Below are positions 36,931 to 46,303 of a stretch of 64,000 nucleotides of DNA, in pieces (position 1 is the first letter of the stretch; every line of letters begins with the position of its first letter). A program made the translations under genes and the position numbers. The notes below the pieces were generated by a model. That model was not told where the DNA came from. It was given only the letters and a program-made list of their open reading frames with translations, and did no database searches. This stretch comes from Legionella bozemanae (GTDB lineage: Bacteria > Pseudomonadota > Gammaproteobacteria > Legionellales > Legionellaceae). The DNA lies in assembly GCF_001648595.1 (NCBI RefSeq), contig NZ_LBAW01000016.1, positions 1 to 64,000 of the forward strand. Direction: 5' to 3'.

Positions 36931-37707
36931 GTGAGTGATTTGTTGTATGAAATTCAGGATCACTTGTGCTTACTCACTTTAAATCGTGTGAGTAAACACA
37001 ATGCTTTTGACAATCAGCTTTTAAGTGAGATACACCATCAGCTTGATGCTGCTATTGCCAATTCTAATGTTCGTGTCATAGTGCTCAAAGCAAATGGCAA
37101 ACATTTTTCTGCAGGCGCTGATTTAGCCTGGATGCAAAGCATGGCGCATTATAATGAAGAAGAAAATTTAAAGGATGCCATGGTGCTTGGTAATCTGATG
37201 TACGCTCTCAATAAAAGCCCTAAACCCACTGTAGCTATGGTGCATGGCTCTGCTTTTGGTGGTGGAGCAGGACTTGCAGCAGCATGTGATATTACTATAG
37301 CTTCCCAATCAGCACGTTTTTGTTTTTCAGAAGTTAAATTGGGCCTTATACCGGCAGTAATTAGCCCATACGTGGTGCAAGCCATTGGCGAACGCAGTGC
37401 TAAAGCGTTATTTATGAGTGCTGAGGTTTTTGATGCAGCTAAGGCATTGTCATTACATTTAGTACAACACTGTGTCCCTGAAGAAAGCTTGTTGGAATTT
37501 ACACTGAATTATGCAAAACAAATCAGTAACAACGCACCCAACGCAGTCAGAGCATCAAAACAACTGGCAAGCTATGTAGTAAATAAAAAAATAAATGAAG
37601 AGCTTGTTTATTACACTGCTTCCTTAATCGCTCAAAAAAGAGTATCGGCTGAAGGCCAACAAGGGCTTAATGCATTTTTAAAGAAAGAAACACCAAACTG
37701 GGATTAA
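36931..37707 (+). CDS. liuC: Methylglutaconyl-CoA hydratase (enoyl-CoA hydratase family)
   Basis: A 258-residue crotonase-fold protein that hydrates 3-methylglutaconyl-CoA to HMG-CoA. NRVSKHNAFD, KHFSAGADLAWMQSM (oxyanion-hole region) and SEVKLGLIPAVISPYV are typical of LiuC/AUH. GTG 36931 is chosen as start because AAGGAG lies six bases upstream; an ATG at 36877 in the same frame overlaps liuB by 44 bases and adds a non-homologous N-terminus. A palindromic repeat separates it from liuD. Confidence 0.92.
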   Translation: MSDLLYEIQDHLCLLTLNRVSKHNAFDNQLLSEIHHQLDAAIANSNVRVIVLKANGKHFSAGADLAWMQSMAHYNEEENLKDAMVLGNLMYALNKSPKPTVAMVHGSAFGGGAGLAAACDITIASQSARFCFSEVKLGLIPAVISPYVVQAIGERSAKALFMSAEVFDAAKALSLHLVQHCVPEESLLEFTLNYAKQISNNAPNAVRASKQLASYVVNKKINEELVYYTASLIAQKRVSAEGQQGLNAFLKKETPNWD

Positions 37708-37730
37708 AGCTTTTACCCCCCTGAGTAATA

Positions 37731-37810
37731 GTAGCCTGGGTGCAGCACAGCGGAACCCGGGGAATTTTTGATAGGAAAACCCGGGTTCCGCTGCGCTGCA
37801 CCCAGGCTAC
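37731..37810. repeat. REP-like hairpin (GTAGCCTGGGTGCAGC family)
   Basis: An 80-bp palindrome: GTAGCCTGGGTGCAGCACAG and the following CGGAACCCGGG pair with CCCGGGTTCCGCTGCGCTGC and ACCCAGGCTAC across a loop of about 18 bp. It is one of four close copies in this window, here between liuC and liuD within the operon. As RNA it would form a very stable stem that could stabilise or partly terminate the liu transcript. Confidence 0.88.
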
Positions 37811-37874
37811 AAAGCACTTGGGCTCCATTAGATGAGTATAAGTGGTTATAAAAGTAAAAATTAATGAGGCACTA

Positions 37875-39839
37875 ATGTTTAATAAAATTCTTATTGCCAA
37901 CCGCGGTGAAATTGCATGCAGAATTATCAAAACTGCTCGCTCAATGGGCATCCATACGGTGGCTATTTATTCCTCGGTTGATAAAGACAGTCTGCATGTA
38001 CGCAGTGCTGACAGTGCATATTTTGTTGGCGATGCGCCTGCTAAAGACAGCTATCTGAATATCGCTAACATTATTCATATTGCCAAGGAGTGTGGAGCAC
38101 AAGCCATTCATCCCGGTTATGGATTTTTATCTGAAAACCCTGAATTTGCCAAGGCATGTAAAGAGGCGGATATTGTTTTTATTGGTCCTTCAGTTGAAGC
38201 AATGGAAGCAATGGCCTCCAAACAAATAGCCAAACAATTACTGGAAAAAACCAAAGTTCCATTAACCCCAGGCTATCATGGCAGCGAACAAGCGGAAGAT
38301 AAATTACTGGCTGAAGCAAAAAAAATAGGATTTCCTGTCCTACTCAAAGCGGCCAATGGAGGCGGTGGGAAAGGGATGCGTGCTGTTCATCAAGAATCAG
38401 AGTTTAGTGCTGCCCTAGCAGGAGCAAAACGTGAATCAATGGCAAGTTTTGCCGATGACACAATGATTATAGAAAAGCTGGTACTGCATCCGCGTCATGT
38501 TGAATTACAAATCATGGCAGACAATCATGGCAATGTTGTTCATTTATTTGAACGCGATTGCTCTATTCAACGGCGACACCAAAAAATTATTGAAGAAGCT
38601 CCAGCACCCAATTTATCTGTTTCTTTACGACAAAAACTTGCTGAGGCAGCGTGTGAAGTAGCCCGATCTATAAAATACAGTGGCGCAGGTACTGTTGAGT
38701 TTTTAGTAGATGATGCAGAACACTTCTATTTTATGGAAATGAACACTCGATTGCAGGTAGAACATCCAGTGACTGAAATGATCACTGGACTTGATTTAGT
38801 CGCATGGCAGTTGAAAATTGCTGCTAATGAAACGTTACCCATGGCACAAGATAGAATTCAAGCACATGGTCATGCAATCGAATGTCGTATCTATGCAGAG
38901 GATCCGCATCATGATTTTATTCCATCAATAGGACAAATTCACTTTTTGCAAGAACCTTCTGGTGATGGAGTACGCATTGATACAGGGGTGCAACTTTCAT
39001 CGCAAATAACGATGTATTATGACCCCATGATCGCCAAGCTTATCGTATGGGGGGATAATCGCAATGAAGCCTTATCCAGATTAGAGCATGCTTTATCCAA
39101 CTATTTTATCGGCGGAGTCAAGACGAACATTCCATTTTTACAAGCTATTTGTCGTCATCCTAAATTCAGGCAGGCAAAAATCAGTACCGATTTTTTAAGC
39201 CAGGAAGAAATCAAACTCCCTACAGCAGACAAAGAAATAGCTTTAGTCATGGCTGTGAGTTTTGATTATTTAAACAACATCAATACACTTCGAGATCCCT
39301 TATTGCAAGAAGCTTTTGCCTGGCAATCTCAAATATCAAGCCATTGGATATGGCGCTATAAGGATCAAAATGAATTGATTGAAGCATTTATCACTCCAAT
39401 TGATAAAAATTACTTTAAGGTTCGACTCAACACAGAGGAGCATTTGATTTATGCTCATTTAACTGGTAATAAAATCTATGTTGAAACAAAGATACAAAAA
39501 CATCATGCTACAGTTGAAAATAAAAAACAATCGTTGACCTTGTATACGAATCAAGGGCAAATTACTATTGAACGGTTTAACTGGGGAACCATTGGGGCAC
39601 AAACCAACGTCCATAAGGGACAGCTTACAGCACCAATGCCAGCCACTGTAGTCGCAATTTTAAAAAACATCGGTGAAAAGGTAAAAGCGGGGGAACGTTT
39701 AATTATTTTAGAAGCAATGAAAATGGAACATACCATTCATGCCCCCACTGACGGCACTTTATTGGATATATTCTATACTGTGGGCGCACAAGTGAATGAA
39801 GGAGAAGAACTACTGTCATTAAGTGAAGAAGATTCTTAA
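37875..39839 (+). CDS. liuD: Methylcrotonyl-CoA carboxylase, biotin-carrying (alpha) subunit
   Basis: A 654-residue biotin-dependent carboxylase subunit. The biotin carboxylase domain starts at once with [16 protein letters not shown], followed by [33 protein letters not shown] and [20 protein letters not shown]. The C-terminal biotinyl domain carries the biotin Lys in EAMKMEHTI near residue 618. ATG 37875 with GAGG five bases upstream is preferred over ATG 37842. It works with LiuB to carboxylate 3-methylcrotonyl-CoA. Confidence 0.95.
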   Translation: MFNKILIANRGEIACRIIKTARSMGIHTVAIYSSVDKDSLHVRSADSAYFVGDAPAKDSYLNIANIIHIAKECGAQAIHPGYGFLSENPEFAKACKEADIVFIGPSVEAMEAMASKQIAKQLLEKTKVPLTPGYHGSEQAEDKLLAEAKKIGFPVLLKAANGGGGKGMRAVHQESEFSAALAGAKRESMASFADDTMIIEKLVLHPRHVELQIMADNHGNVVHLFERDCSIQRRHQKIIEEAPAPNLSVSLRQKLAEAACEVARSIKYSGAGTVEFLVDDAEHFYFMEMNTRLQVEHPVTEMITGLDLVAWQLKIAANETLPMAQDRIQAHGHAIECRIYAEDPHHDFIPSIGQIHFLQEPSGDGVRIDTGVQLSSQITMYYDPMIAKLIVWGDNRNEALSRLEHALSNYFIGGVKTNIPFLQAICRHPKFRQAKISTDFLSQEEIKLPTADKEIALVMAVSFDYLNNINTLRDPLLQEAFAWQSQISSHWIWRYKDQNELIEAFITPIDKNYFKVRLNTEEHLIYAHLTGNKIYVETKIQKHHATVENKKQSLTLYTNQGQITIERFNWGTIGAQTNVHKGQLTAPMPATVVAILKNIGEKVKAGERLIILEAMKMEHTIHAPTDGTLLDIFYTVGAQVNEGEELLSLSEEDS

Positions 39840-39964
39840 AATATAGGTTTGGTCATTAGAGTAAATTGCTGTGTGAAGCGAAACTAACCTAGAAGAGGAC
39901 ATGATTGCATGTTTTCACTTTACCAACAAAATATGGCCACCCTGGAAAATTAAAAGAGATAATT

Positions 39965-40873
39965 ATGGACTATCCGCAAAACGTAACCATTATAGAAGTA
40001 GGCCCGCGTGATGGCTTGCAAAATGAGTCTTCTTTTGTATCCAGCAAACACAAAATTGAATTAATTAATTTACTCAGTGAATCTGGCTTGCAATATATCG
40101 AAGTAACGAGTTTTGTATCTGCAAAAGCAATTCCACAACTGGCAGACCATAATGAAGTATTCCGTACCATAGATAAAGTCCCATCCATACACTATTCTGC
40201 ATTAGTTCCTAATGAGCACGGCATGCTCAAAGCATTGGAGGCTGGAGTTAAAGAAATTGCCGTATTTACTGCAGCAAGTGAACAATTTAACCAACGAAAC
40301 ATAAAGTGTTCCATCGATGAAAGTATTTCTCGTTTTAAACCCGTCCTCATTTTAGCAAAAGAAAAAAACATTAAGGTGCGAGGATATATTTCCTGTGTCC
40401 TTGGGTGTCCTTATGAAGGAAGTGTAGCTCCCGAAAAAGTAGTTGAAGTAACTAAAAAGCTATTGGATTTGGGTGTAGATGAAATTTCATTAGGAGATAC
40501 TATCGGTGTTGGGACGCCATATCAAACCCATCTATTACTCGAACAAGTACTTAAACTATTGCCACTGAACCAATTAGCAATGCATTTTCATGATACTTAT
40601 GGTCAGGCCATAGCAAATATCTATACCTCCTTACAACACGGTGTCCACCGTTTTGATAGTTCAGTTGCTGGGCTTGGTGGTTGTCCTTATGCACGTGGAG
40701 CAAGTGGTAATGTAGCTACCGAAGACGTCCTATACTTAATGCATGGTTTAGGAATAAATACAGGTGTAGATATATTTAAAATTGTGACGGCTGGCGACAT
40801 GATCTGTAAAATTTTAGGGCGTAAAAATCAATCAAAAGTCGCGAATGCCATGTTAGCAAATCCCTGTAATTAG
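39965..40873 (+). CDS. liuE: Hydroxymethylglutaryl-CoA lyase
   Basis: A 302-residue TIM-barrel lyase that splits HMG-CoA to acetoacetate and acetyl-CoA. Seen are EVGPRDGLQNE at the N-terminus, the HDTYGQA metal segment and the C-terminal GLGGCPYARGASGN with the active-site Cys, all characteristic of HMGCL-type proteins. ATG 39965, preceded by AAAAGAGAT, is chosen over an in-frame upstream ATG at 39905, because the family motif begins within a dozen residues of it. Confidence 0.95.
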   Translation: MDYPQNVTIIEVGPRDGLQNESSFVSSKHKIELINLLSESGLQYIEVTSFVSAKAIPQLADHNEVFRTIDKVPSIHYSALVPNEHGMLKALEAGVKEIAVFTAASEQFNQRNIKCSIDESISRFKPVLILAKEKNIKVRGYISCVLGCPYEGSVAPEKVVEVTKKLLDLGVDEISLGDTIGVGTPYQTHLLLEQVLKLLPLNQLAMHFHDTYGQAIANIYTSLQHGVHRFDSSVAGLGGCPYARGASGNVATEDVLYLMHGLGINTGVDIFKIVTAGDMICKILGRKNQSKVANAMLANPCN

Positions 40874-40956
40874 AACATTTATCAAGTGTCTTCTCCCAGA
40901 CTGCCTCTATTACATAGAGTCTGGCTGAAATAAAGTAATAAATAAGAGAGAATGAA

Positions 40957-42903
40957 ATGAATGACATCTTATGGAAACCCAAAAATCCTAAAAAAAGTAA
41001 AATGTGGCAATTTATGGAATTCGCTGCCAAACAAAACGGTCAGGTTTTTGAAAATTATCAAGATTTGCATACCTGGTCTATTAAACATCCTGACTCATTT
41101 TGGCCAACACTTTGCGATTTCTTTCATGTCCAGTTTGATACTGCACCATACCAAATCCTGAATCACTATCATAATGATGAAATGATAAATGCACATTGGT
41201 TTGCTGGGGCGCAATTTAATTTCGCTGAAAAACTATTATCACGCAAAGATAAGCATCCAGCTTTAATTAGTCTTAATGAAGACAACCAAAAACAAGTAAT
41301 TAGCTACGAACAATTACATGATTTGGTCGCACAATGCGCTGCGGGTTTAAAAGCAATTGGAGTTACTGCCGGCGATAGAGTAGCTGCTTTGATGCCAAAT
41401 ACCGCATATACAATTATTGCTATGCTCGCTACTACCTCATTAGGGGCGATCTGGTCTTCTTGTTCACCTGATTTTGGCGCTCAAGCTGCAATCGATCGAT
41501 TAGGACAAATTGATCCCAAAGTATTGTTTATCTGTGATGGACATCAATATCAAGGAAAAAAACATAGCGGGACGGAAAAAATCAAACAATTGAATGATGC
41601 CATTAGCTCGCTCATCCAAATTGTAATTTGTCCTAATATAAACGAGTCCATAGATAGTTCTGCGCTGCCTAAGGCACAATATTGGAAGGATTTTCTTCGT
41701 CCAGCAAATCACTGTGAATTTGTTGCCATGCCTTTTGAACATCCAGTTTACATTATGTTCTCATCAGGAACTACTGGCAAACCTAAATGCATCGTTCATG
41801 GAGCAGGTGGAACCCTATTACAGCACATTAAAGAATTAGGATTACATACCGATCTGCAAGCTAAGGACAACTTATGCTTTTATACTACTTGTGGATGGAT
41901 GATGTGGAACTGGACTGTTTCTGCACTTGCCTTAGGAGCAACACTTACTTTATATGAAGGCTCCCCGACTTACCCTGAAAGTAATCGTTTATTCGAATTA
42001 ATTGAGGAAGAACAGGTCACTGTTTTTGGCACCAGTGCCAAATTTATCTCTTCTGTAGAAAAAGCAGGAGTTAAACCCAAAGAAGAGTTTGATTTAACTC
42101 ACTTACGCTGCATTCTCTCTACAGGCTCACCACTTCTACCTAAAAACTATGATTACGTGTACGAACAAATCAAAGAGGATGTGCAGCTTTGTTCTATTTC
42201 AGGCGGTACAGACATCATTTCTTGTTTTGCCTTAGGTAATCCAATGCTTCCAATTTACAGAGGCGAATTGCAATGCCTTGGTCTTGGTATGGCTGTTGAT
42301 GTATTTGATGAGGAAGGACATCCCGTTCGTGAAGAGCGCGGAGAATTAGTCTGTACAGCTCCCTTCCCGTCCATGCCTGTAGGTTTTTGGAATGATCCCG
42401 AAAGAACCACATATCAACGCGCTTATTTCGAACGGTTTCCTGGAGTATGGGCTCATGGTGATTTTGCAGAAATTACCGCTCACAATGGATTAATCATTTA
42501 TGGGCGCTCCGATGCTGTTTTAAATCCTGGAGGTGTGCGTATTGGTACCGCTGAAATTTATAGACAAGTAGAAAAAATAGATGAAGTGGTCGACAGCATT
42601 GTAATTGGTCAAGATTGGCAAGATGATGTGCGTATCGTTTTGTTTGTTAAACTGCGTGACAACATGCAGCTTACGGAAGAGTTAATCAATAAAATACGTT
42701 TAACGATTCGTCAGAACGCCTCACCAAGACACGTACCAGCGAAAATACTGCAAGTTGAAGATATTCCAAGAACAATTAGCGGCAAAATAGTAGAGGTAGC
42801 GGTCAGACAAGTTGTTCATGGTTTACCTGTAAATAATTTGCAATCTCTGGCAAACCCTAAGGCATTAGATTATTTTAAAAATCGCGAAGAATTACAAAAA
42901 TAA
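40957..42903 (+). CDS. acsA: Acetoacetyl-CoA synthetase
   Basis: A 648-residue ANL-family ligase that converts acetoacetate, ATP and CoA to acetoacetyl-CoA. The ATP loop is FSSGTTGKPKC, the middle has TTCGWMMWNWTVSAL and SGGTDIISCF, and the C-terminus has GRSDAVLNPGGVRIGTAEIY and PRTISGKIVEVAVRQ. SGGTDI and WMMWNW are marks of acetoacetate-specific members rather than acetyl-CoA synthetase. The final GKIVE Lys is the usual acetylation/adenylation site. The product feeds the thiolase earlier in the operon. A REP-like hairpin follows eight bases after the stop and may end the transcript. Confidence 0.93.
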   Translation: MNDILWKPKNPKKSKMWQFMEFAAKQNGQVFENYQDLHTWSIKHPDSFWPTLCDFFHVQFDTAPYQILNHYHNDEMINAHWFAGAQFNFAEKLLSRKDKHPALISLNEDNQKQVISYEQLHDLVAQCAAGLKAIGVTAGDRVAALMPNTAYTIIAMLATTSLGAIWSSCSPDFGAQAAIDRLGQIDPKVLFICDGHQYQGKKHSGTEKIKQLNDAISSLIQIVICPNINESIDSSALPKAQYWKDFLRPANHCEFVAMPFEHPVYIMFSSGTTGKPKCIVHGAGGTLLQHIKELGLHTDLQAKDNLCFYTTCGWMMWNWTVSALALGATLTLYEGSPTYPESNRLFELIEEEQVTVFGTSAKFISSVEKAGVKPKEEFDLTHLRCILSTGSPLLPKNYDYVYEQIKEDVQLCSISGGTDIISCFALGNPMLPIYRGELQCLGLGMAVDVFDEEGHPVREERGELVCTAPFPSMPVGFWNDPERTTYQRAYFERFPGVWAHGDFAEITAHNGLIIYGRSDAVLNPGGVRIGTAEIYRQVEKIDEVVDSIVIGQDWQDDVRIVLFVKLRDNMQLTEELINKIRLTIRQNASPRHVPAKILQVEDIPRTISGKIVEVAVRQVVHGLPVNNLQSLANPKALDYFKNREELQK

Positions 42904-42910
42904 AAAATAA

Positions 42911-42990
42911 TCTGGGTGCAGCGGAACCCGTGTTTAGAAATTTTATTCAGATTTAGAAACCCGGGTTCCGCTGCGCTGCACCCAGACTAC
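42911..42990. repeat. REP-like hairpin (GTAGCCTGGGTGCAGC family), left arm shortened
   Basis: The right arm CCCGGGTTCCGCTGCGCTGC plus ACCCAGACTAC is intact, but the left arm, CTGGGTGCAGCGGAACCCG, has lost the internal GCGCA-type block seen in the other copies. The stem is therefore bulged. The element lies directly after the acsA stop and before the metN promoter. Confidence 0.82.
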
Positions 42991-43039
42991 TTTATTCCTT
43001 AAAAACATCAAAATATCACTAAAATCAGAAGACGTTACG

Positions 43040-43201
43040 TTGTTTATGCCAACAATTTGTGTATAATGTTGCAATGGCGTCGATTTGAAATTCAGCTTGC
43101 GGACGCTCAAAAAAGGGGCTCTTTTTTGAAAATACGGCTAAAGCGGATATGATTACATTCCTCTAAGTCTCCGCCCGCACGCATAATCTCAGGTTATAAT
43201 A
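43040..43201 (+). promoter_or_regulatory. metNIQ promoter and structured leader
   Basis: TTGTTT at 43040 and TATAAT at 43062, spaced 16 bp, form a good sigma-70 promoter. The ~130-nt leader between it and metN contains three successive potential stems: GCGTC/GACGC (43077-43106), TCAAAAAAG/CTTTTTTGA with a GGGCT loop (43107-43129), and GCGGA/TCCGC (43143-43174). The layout suggests a cis-regulatory RNA controlling methionine uptake. I did not recognise a known SAM-riboswitch signature. Confidence 0.5.
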
Positions 43202-44227
43202 ATGATTGAATTAAGTGGATTATCCAAATCCTTTTCGGGTAAATCTGTTCTGCGTGACATTAATCTATTTATCCAAGAAGGTGAAATTTTCGGAATCATT
43301 GGTAAAAGTGGTGCAGGTAAATCAACCTTATTAAGATGTATTAATCTTCTAGAACGGCCTGATGAAGGTCATGTCATCATTGATAACCAATATTTGACAA
43401 GTCTTTCAAGAAAAGATTTGGCTTTAGCCCGGCACAAAATGGCAATGATTTTTCAACAGTTCAATTTACTCAACTCGAAAAATGTTTATGACAACATTGC
43501 CCTTCCCATGCGCATTCAAGGAATTGATGAAGAAGCCATTCGGAATAAAATTGAAGAATTACTGCCAATTGTCGAATTAACCGATAAAAAGCTGGCATAC
43601 CCCGCACAACTCAGCGGGGGACAAAAACAAAGAGTTGCTATTGCTCGTGCCTTAAGCTGCTCTCCTAAAATTCTGCTTTGCGATGAGGCAACCTCAGCAT
43701 TAGACCCCGAAACAACCGATTCTATTTTAGCGCTGCTAAAAAAAATTAATGCGCTTTATGGCATCACTATAATCCTTATCACTCATGAAATGGATGTAGT
43801 GAAACGAATTTGTAACCGGTTGGCGGTAATGGTTGATGGCGAGTTGGTTGAAACTACCGCCCTTGCTAATGTATTTAATAAAAAAGATAGTCTGGCTCGA
43901 AATATGCTTTATGCGCAGCTCAGTCCACAATTACCTGAATGTCTTACTAAAAGACTCGCAGATTACATAACTGATAAACCTTTACTGCGCTTATTCTTCC
44001 AGGGTGAAGAAGCAACAGTACCGTTTATTAGTCAAACAAGTCGTGAGTTAAATCTAGACATTAACATCTTGCTCGCCAATATAGATCGTTATGATACAGT
44101 AACCTGTGGCGTTGTAGTTGTTGAGTTAACTGCACATCAATTTTTACTTGAAGCATTCATTGAACGCTGTGAACAAGCCAATTTAACTGTGGAGGTTTTA
44201 GGTTATGTCCTTCCCAATGGCATATGA
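43202..44227 (+). CDS. metN: Methionine ABC transporter ATP-binding protein
   Basis: A 341-residue importer ATPase with Walker [10 protein letters not shown], signature [15 protein letters not shown], Walker [13 protein letters not shown] and a C-terminal ~75-residue NIL/ACT-like domain. In MetN that domain binds methionine and inhibits transport. MetI begins inside its last 23 bases. Together with MetI and MetQ it imports D- and L-methionine. Confidence 0.94.
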   Translation: MIELSGLSKSFSGKSVLRDINLFIQEGEIFGIIGKSGAGKSTLLRCINLLERPDEGHVIIDNQYLTSLSRKDLALARHKMAMIFQQFNLLNSKNVYDNIALPMRIQGIDEEAIRNKIEELLPIVELTDKKLAYPAQLSGGQKQRVAIARALSCSPKILLCDEATSALDPETTDSILALLKKINALYGITIILITHEMDVVKRICNRLAVMVDGELVETTALANVFNKKDSLARNMLYAQLSPQLPECLTKRLADYITDKPLLRLFFQGEEATVPFISQTSRELNLDINILLANIDRYDTVTCGVVVVELTAHQFLLEAFIERCEQANLTVEVLGYVLPNGI

Positions 44228-44852
44228 TTTATTCATTGCAACATACGAAACACTGTATATGGTAGCCATCAGTACTTTATTTGCAATTATACTCGGCTTA
44301 CCTTTAGGAACCTGGCTTTATTCGTCCAGTCATATTAAACCAATGCCTAAAGTGTATAAGGCATTATCTGCCTTCATTAACATGGCACGCTCCATACCTT
44401 TTATTATTTTATTAGTAGCAATTATTCCATTCACCCGGCTTATAGTGGGTACTTCAATTGGAATGAATGCAGCGATAGTACCTCTTACTCTAGGTGCAAC
44501 ACCCTTTTTTGCTAGATTGGTAGATAATGTTTATCGTAGCTTGCCTTCAGGCCTTATCGAAACGGGTTATGCAATGGGTGCAAACACCCAACAAATTATC
44601 ATGCACATTTTATTACCCGAAGCGAAGCCCGGGTTAATTCATGCTATTACTGTTACAGCGATTACTTTAGTCAATTATTCAGCAATGGCAGGAACCGTCG
44701 GTGCTGGCGGCTTGGGTACTTTAGCAATTAACTATGGTTACCAACGTTTTGATGCCGGAGTCATGATATCCACAGTAATTATTTTGATTGTGATGGTACA
44801 ACTGATTCAAATGGCCGGAGATTATTTAGCAAAACGTTTTTTACATAACTAG
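44205..44852 (+). CDS. metI: Methionine ABC transporter permease
   Basis: A 215-residue permease with five membrane helices and the EAA-type cytoplasmic loop ([20 protein letters not shown] and ETGYAMGA) that contacts MetN. GGAGG lies nine bases upstream of the ATG, inside metN. Its stop codon TAG is the first three bases of a palindromic element, so the element inserted exactly at the gene end or replaced the last codons. Confidence 0.93.
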   Translation: MSFPMAYDLFIATYETLYMVAISTLFAIILGLPLGTWLYSSSHIKPMPKVYKALSAFINMARSIPFIILLVAIIPFTRLIVGTSIGMNAAIVPLTLGATPFFARLVDNVYRSLPSGLIETGYAMGANTQQIIMHILLPEAKPGLIHAITVTAITLVNYSAMAGTVGAGGLGTLAINYGYQRFDAGVMISTVIILIVMVQLIQMAGDYLAKRFLHN

Positions 44853-45000
44853 GGTCGGTCTGTTTCCATTTCGCTAGCTTGAGCTAAAATGGTCTGATTT
44901 TCGAGTACTGATGCGCAGCATACACAGAGTATGTGAGCATCGAAACGCAGAAAATCAGAACAGTTTGGCCAAGATAGTAGAAATGGAAACAGACCCTGTA
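44850..45000. repeat. 150-bp palindromic element (TAGGGTCTG family) inside the metNIQ operon
   Basis: It begins TAGGGTCGGTCTGTTTCCAT and ends ATGGAAACAGACCCTGTA. The inverted ends continue inward: CTGATTTTCGAGTACTGATG, then the bottom CATCGAAACGCAGAAAATCAG. The whole is one long imperfect palindrome. GGCCAAGATAG near the right end is shared with the copy at 18038. It separates metI from metQ by 167 bp and would fold into a long stem in the operon mRNA. Confidence 0.88.
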
Positions 45001-45019
45001 TTATTTTTTGGAGTATTAA

Positions 45020-45796
45020 ATGCGTATTTTAGCTTATTGCGTCTTATTATTGAGTCTTGTTGCATGCAACAAACCCTCACCAAATACTTTGGTAATAGGA
45101 ACCATTGCAGGTCCTGAAACTGAACTGGTTGAAACAGCAAAAGAAGTAGCAAAGAACAAATACGACTTAAATATAAAAATTGTAACCTTCAATGATTACA
45201 ATTTACCCAATGAAGCATTACAAGATGGAAGCTTGGATGCGAATGTCTACCAACACTTGCCTTATCTTAATGCAGCTATTAAAGCCCATGGATATACTTT
45301 AGAGGCGATAGGTAGAACATTTGTTTACCCCATGGGAATTTATTCCAAAAAATATACTTCGCTACAACAATTGCCGGAAAAGGCAGTAATCGCCCTCCCC
45401 AATGACCCCAGCAATGAAATGCGAGCACTGCAATTATTGGAAAAAGCACAATTGATTACCTTAAAACCGACTGAAAATACGGGTCTAAAAGATATTGCAA
45501 CAAATCCACATCACCTGCAATTCAAGGAAATGGATGCCGCACAATTGCCAAGAGTTTTACCCGATGTGGATGCAGCAGTAATCAATACAACCTTTGCCTT
45601 GCCTGCAGGTCTGAATCCTTCACGTGATGCTTTATTTACTGAAGATAAGAACTCACCTTATGCCAATATCATCGTCATTCGCAGTAACACTCCTAAAAAA
45701 GAACAACTGGAGCTTTTTGTTAAGGCATTAAACTCTGAAGAGGTTAAAGAAAAAGCTAAAACTTTATTTGGAGACTCCGCTATTCCTGCCTGGTAG
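45020..45796 (+). CDS. metQ: Methionine-binding lipoprotein
   Basis: A 258-residue NlpA/MetQ-type substrate-binding lipoprotein. The signal peptide ends LLSLVAC, with the lipidated Cys at residue 16. After it come VIGTIAGPETELVE, DGSLDANVYQHLPYL and NDPSNEMRALQLLE, family motifs for methionine-binding proteins. TTTGGAG lies before the ATG. It is last in the operon and is followed by a strong hairpin. Confidence 0.93.
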   Translation: MRILAYCVLLLSLVACNKPSPNTLVIGTIAGPETELVETAKEVAKNKYDLNIKIVTFNDYNLPNEALQDGSLDANVYQHLPYLNAAIKAHGYTLEAIGRTFVYPMGIYSKKYTSLQQLPEKAVIALPNDPSNEMRALQLLEKAQLITLKPTENTGLKDIATNPHHLQFKEMDAAQLPRVLPDVDAAVINTTFALPAGLNPSRDALFTEDKNSPYANIIVIRSNTPKKEQLELFVKALNSEEVKEKAKTLFGDSAIPAW

Positions 45797-45820
45797 AATC
45801 TATTTAGATTTTTTATATAA

Positions 45821-45854
45821 CCCGGGTGAAGGCAAAGCCGTCACCCGGGGTTTT
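45821..45854 (+). terminator. Rho-independent terminator after metQ
   Basis: CCCGGGTGA (45821-45829) pairs with TCACCCGGG (45841-45849), with an inner GGC/GCC extension around an AAA loop, and is followed by GTTTT. It is placed 25 bp after the metQ stop. Confidence 0.75.
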
Positions 45855-45946
45855 AAAATAGGTTTCCTTTGTTCCAATCCTCATCGTACCGCTCTCGCGA
45901 ACATCAACATATATTGGGTGACCATCAAATTAACAGAAAGAAGACA

Positions 45947-46032
45947 TTGTCATTCCTGTGAGGGCAAGAACTCATCCATGATGAAGCACATTGCCAATAT
46001 AAAAACGGATCCCCTACTCGAGGATGACAGAA
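45947..46032. repeat. Degenerate ERIC/NEMIS-like inverted repeat
   Basis: TTGTCATTCCTGTGAGGGC at the left and GGGGATCC-type sequence through GGATGACAGAA at the right resemble the TGTCATTCC / GGATGACA ends of short palindromic repeats common in many Proteobacteria. The arms match imperfectly, so this would be an old copy. It lies in the 507-bp gap before the effector candidate; apart from the terminator, this repeat and the 18-bp repeats, I see nothing else there. Confidence 0.4.
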
Positions 46033-46242
46033 TTACTTGCAAATTGAGTAAAATGAAATAGTAAATGCTCTTAGCTTGACAGCCATAGCATACAGCTCAG
46101 CCTGCGCTTGTTTTAAGCAAGATTAGCCGAGCATTTATCTGTTCATGTCATGCATAAAGCACAATAAGCGGTAAAAAAGAGCGATTTGTTTACCCAATCT
46201 TAACAATCCTTACCATTTAGGCCTAATCCTATCTTAATGAAT

Positions 46243-46278
46243 AAGTGTTATACTTCATAAAAGTGTTATACTTTATAA
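46243..46278 (+). promoter_or_regulatory. Two tandem 18-bp repeats upstream of the effector-like gene
   Basis: AAGTGTTATACTTCATAA is followed immediately by AAGTGTTATACTTTATAA, one mismatch in 18. Each contains TATACT, a possible -10 box. CTTAATGAA at 46233, just before them, resembles the CTTAATATT box bound by PmrA in Legionella. The spacing and exact repetition look like a direct-repeat operator or a duplicated promoter. The start codon is 25 bp downstream. Confidence 0.5.
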
Positions 46279-46303
46279 AAAAGAGCTCCTGAGGTACCAT
46301 TCT

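Noticed and set aside
43068-43201. Known SAM riboswitch upstream of metN
   Set aside because: I could not match the conserved core of SAM-I, SAM-II or SAM/SAH classes by eye, so only a structured leader is claimed.
45768-46061. A 97-codon frame after metQ
   Set aside because: It overlaps the metQ end, runs through the terminator hairpin and an ERIC-like repeat, and its peptide has no recognisable pattern.
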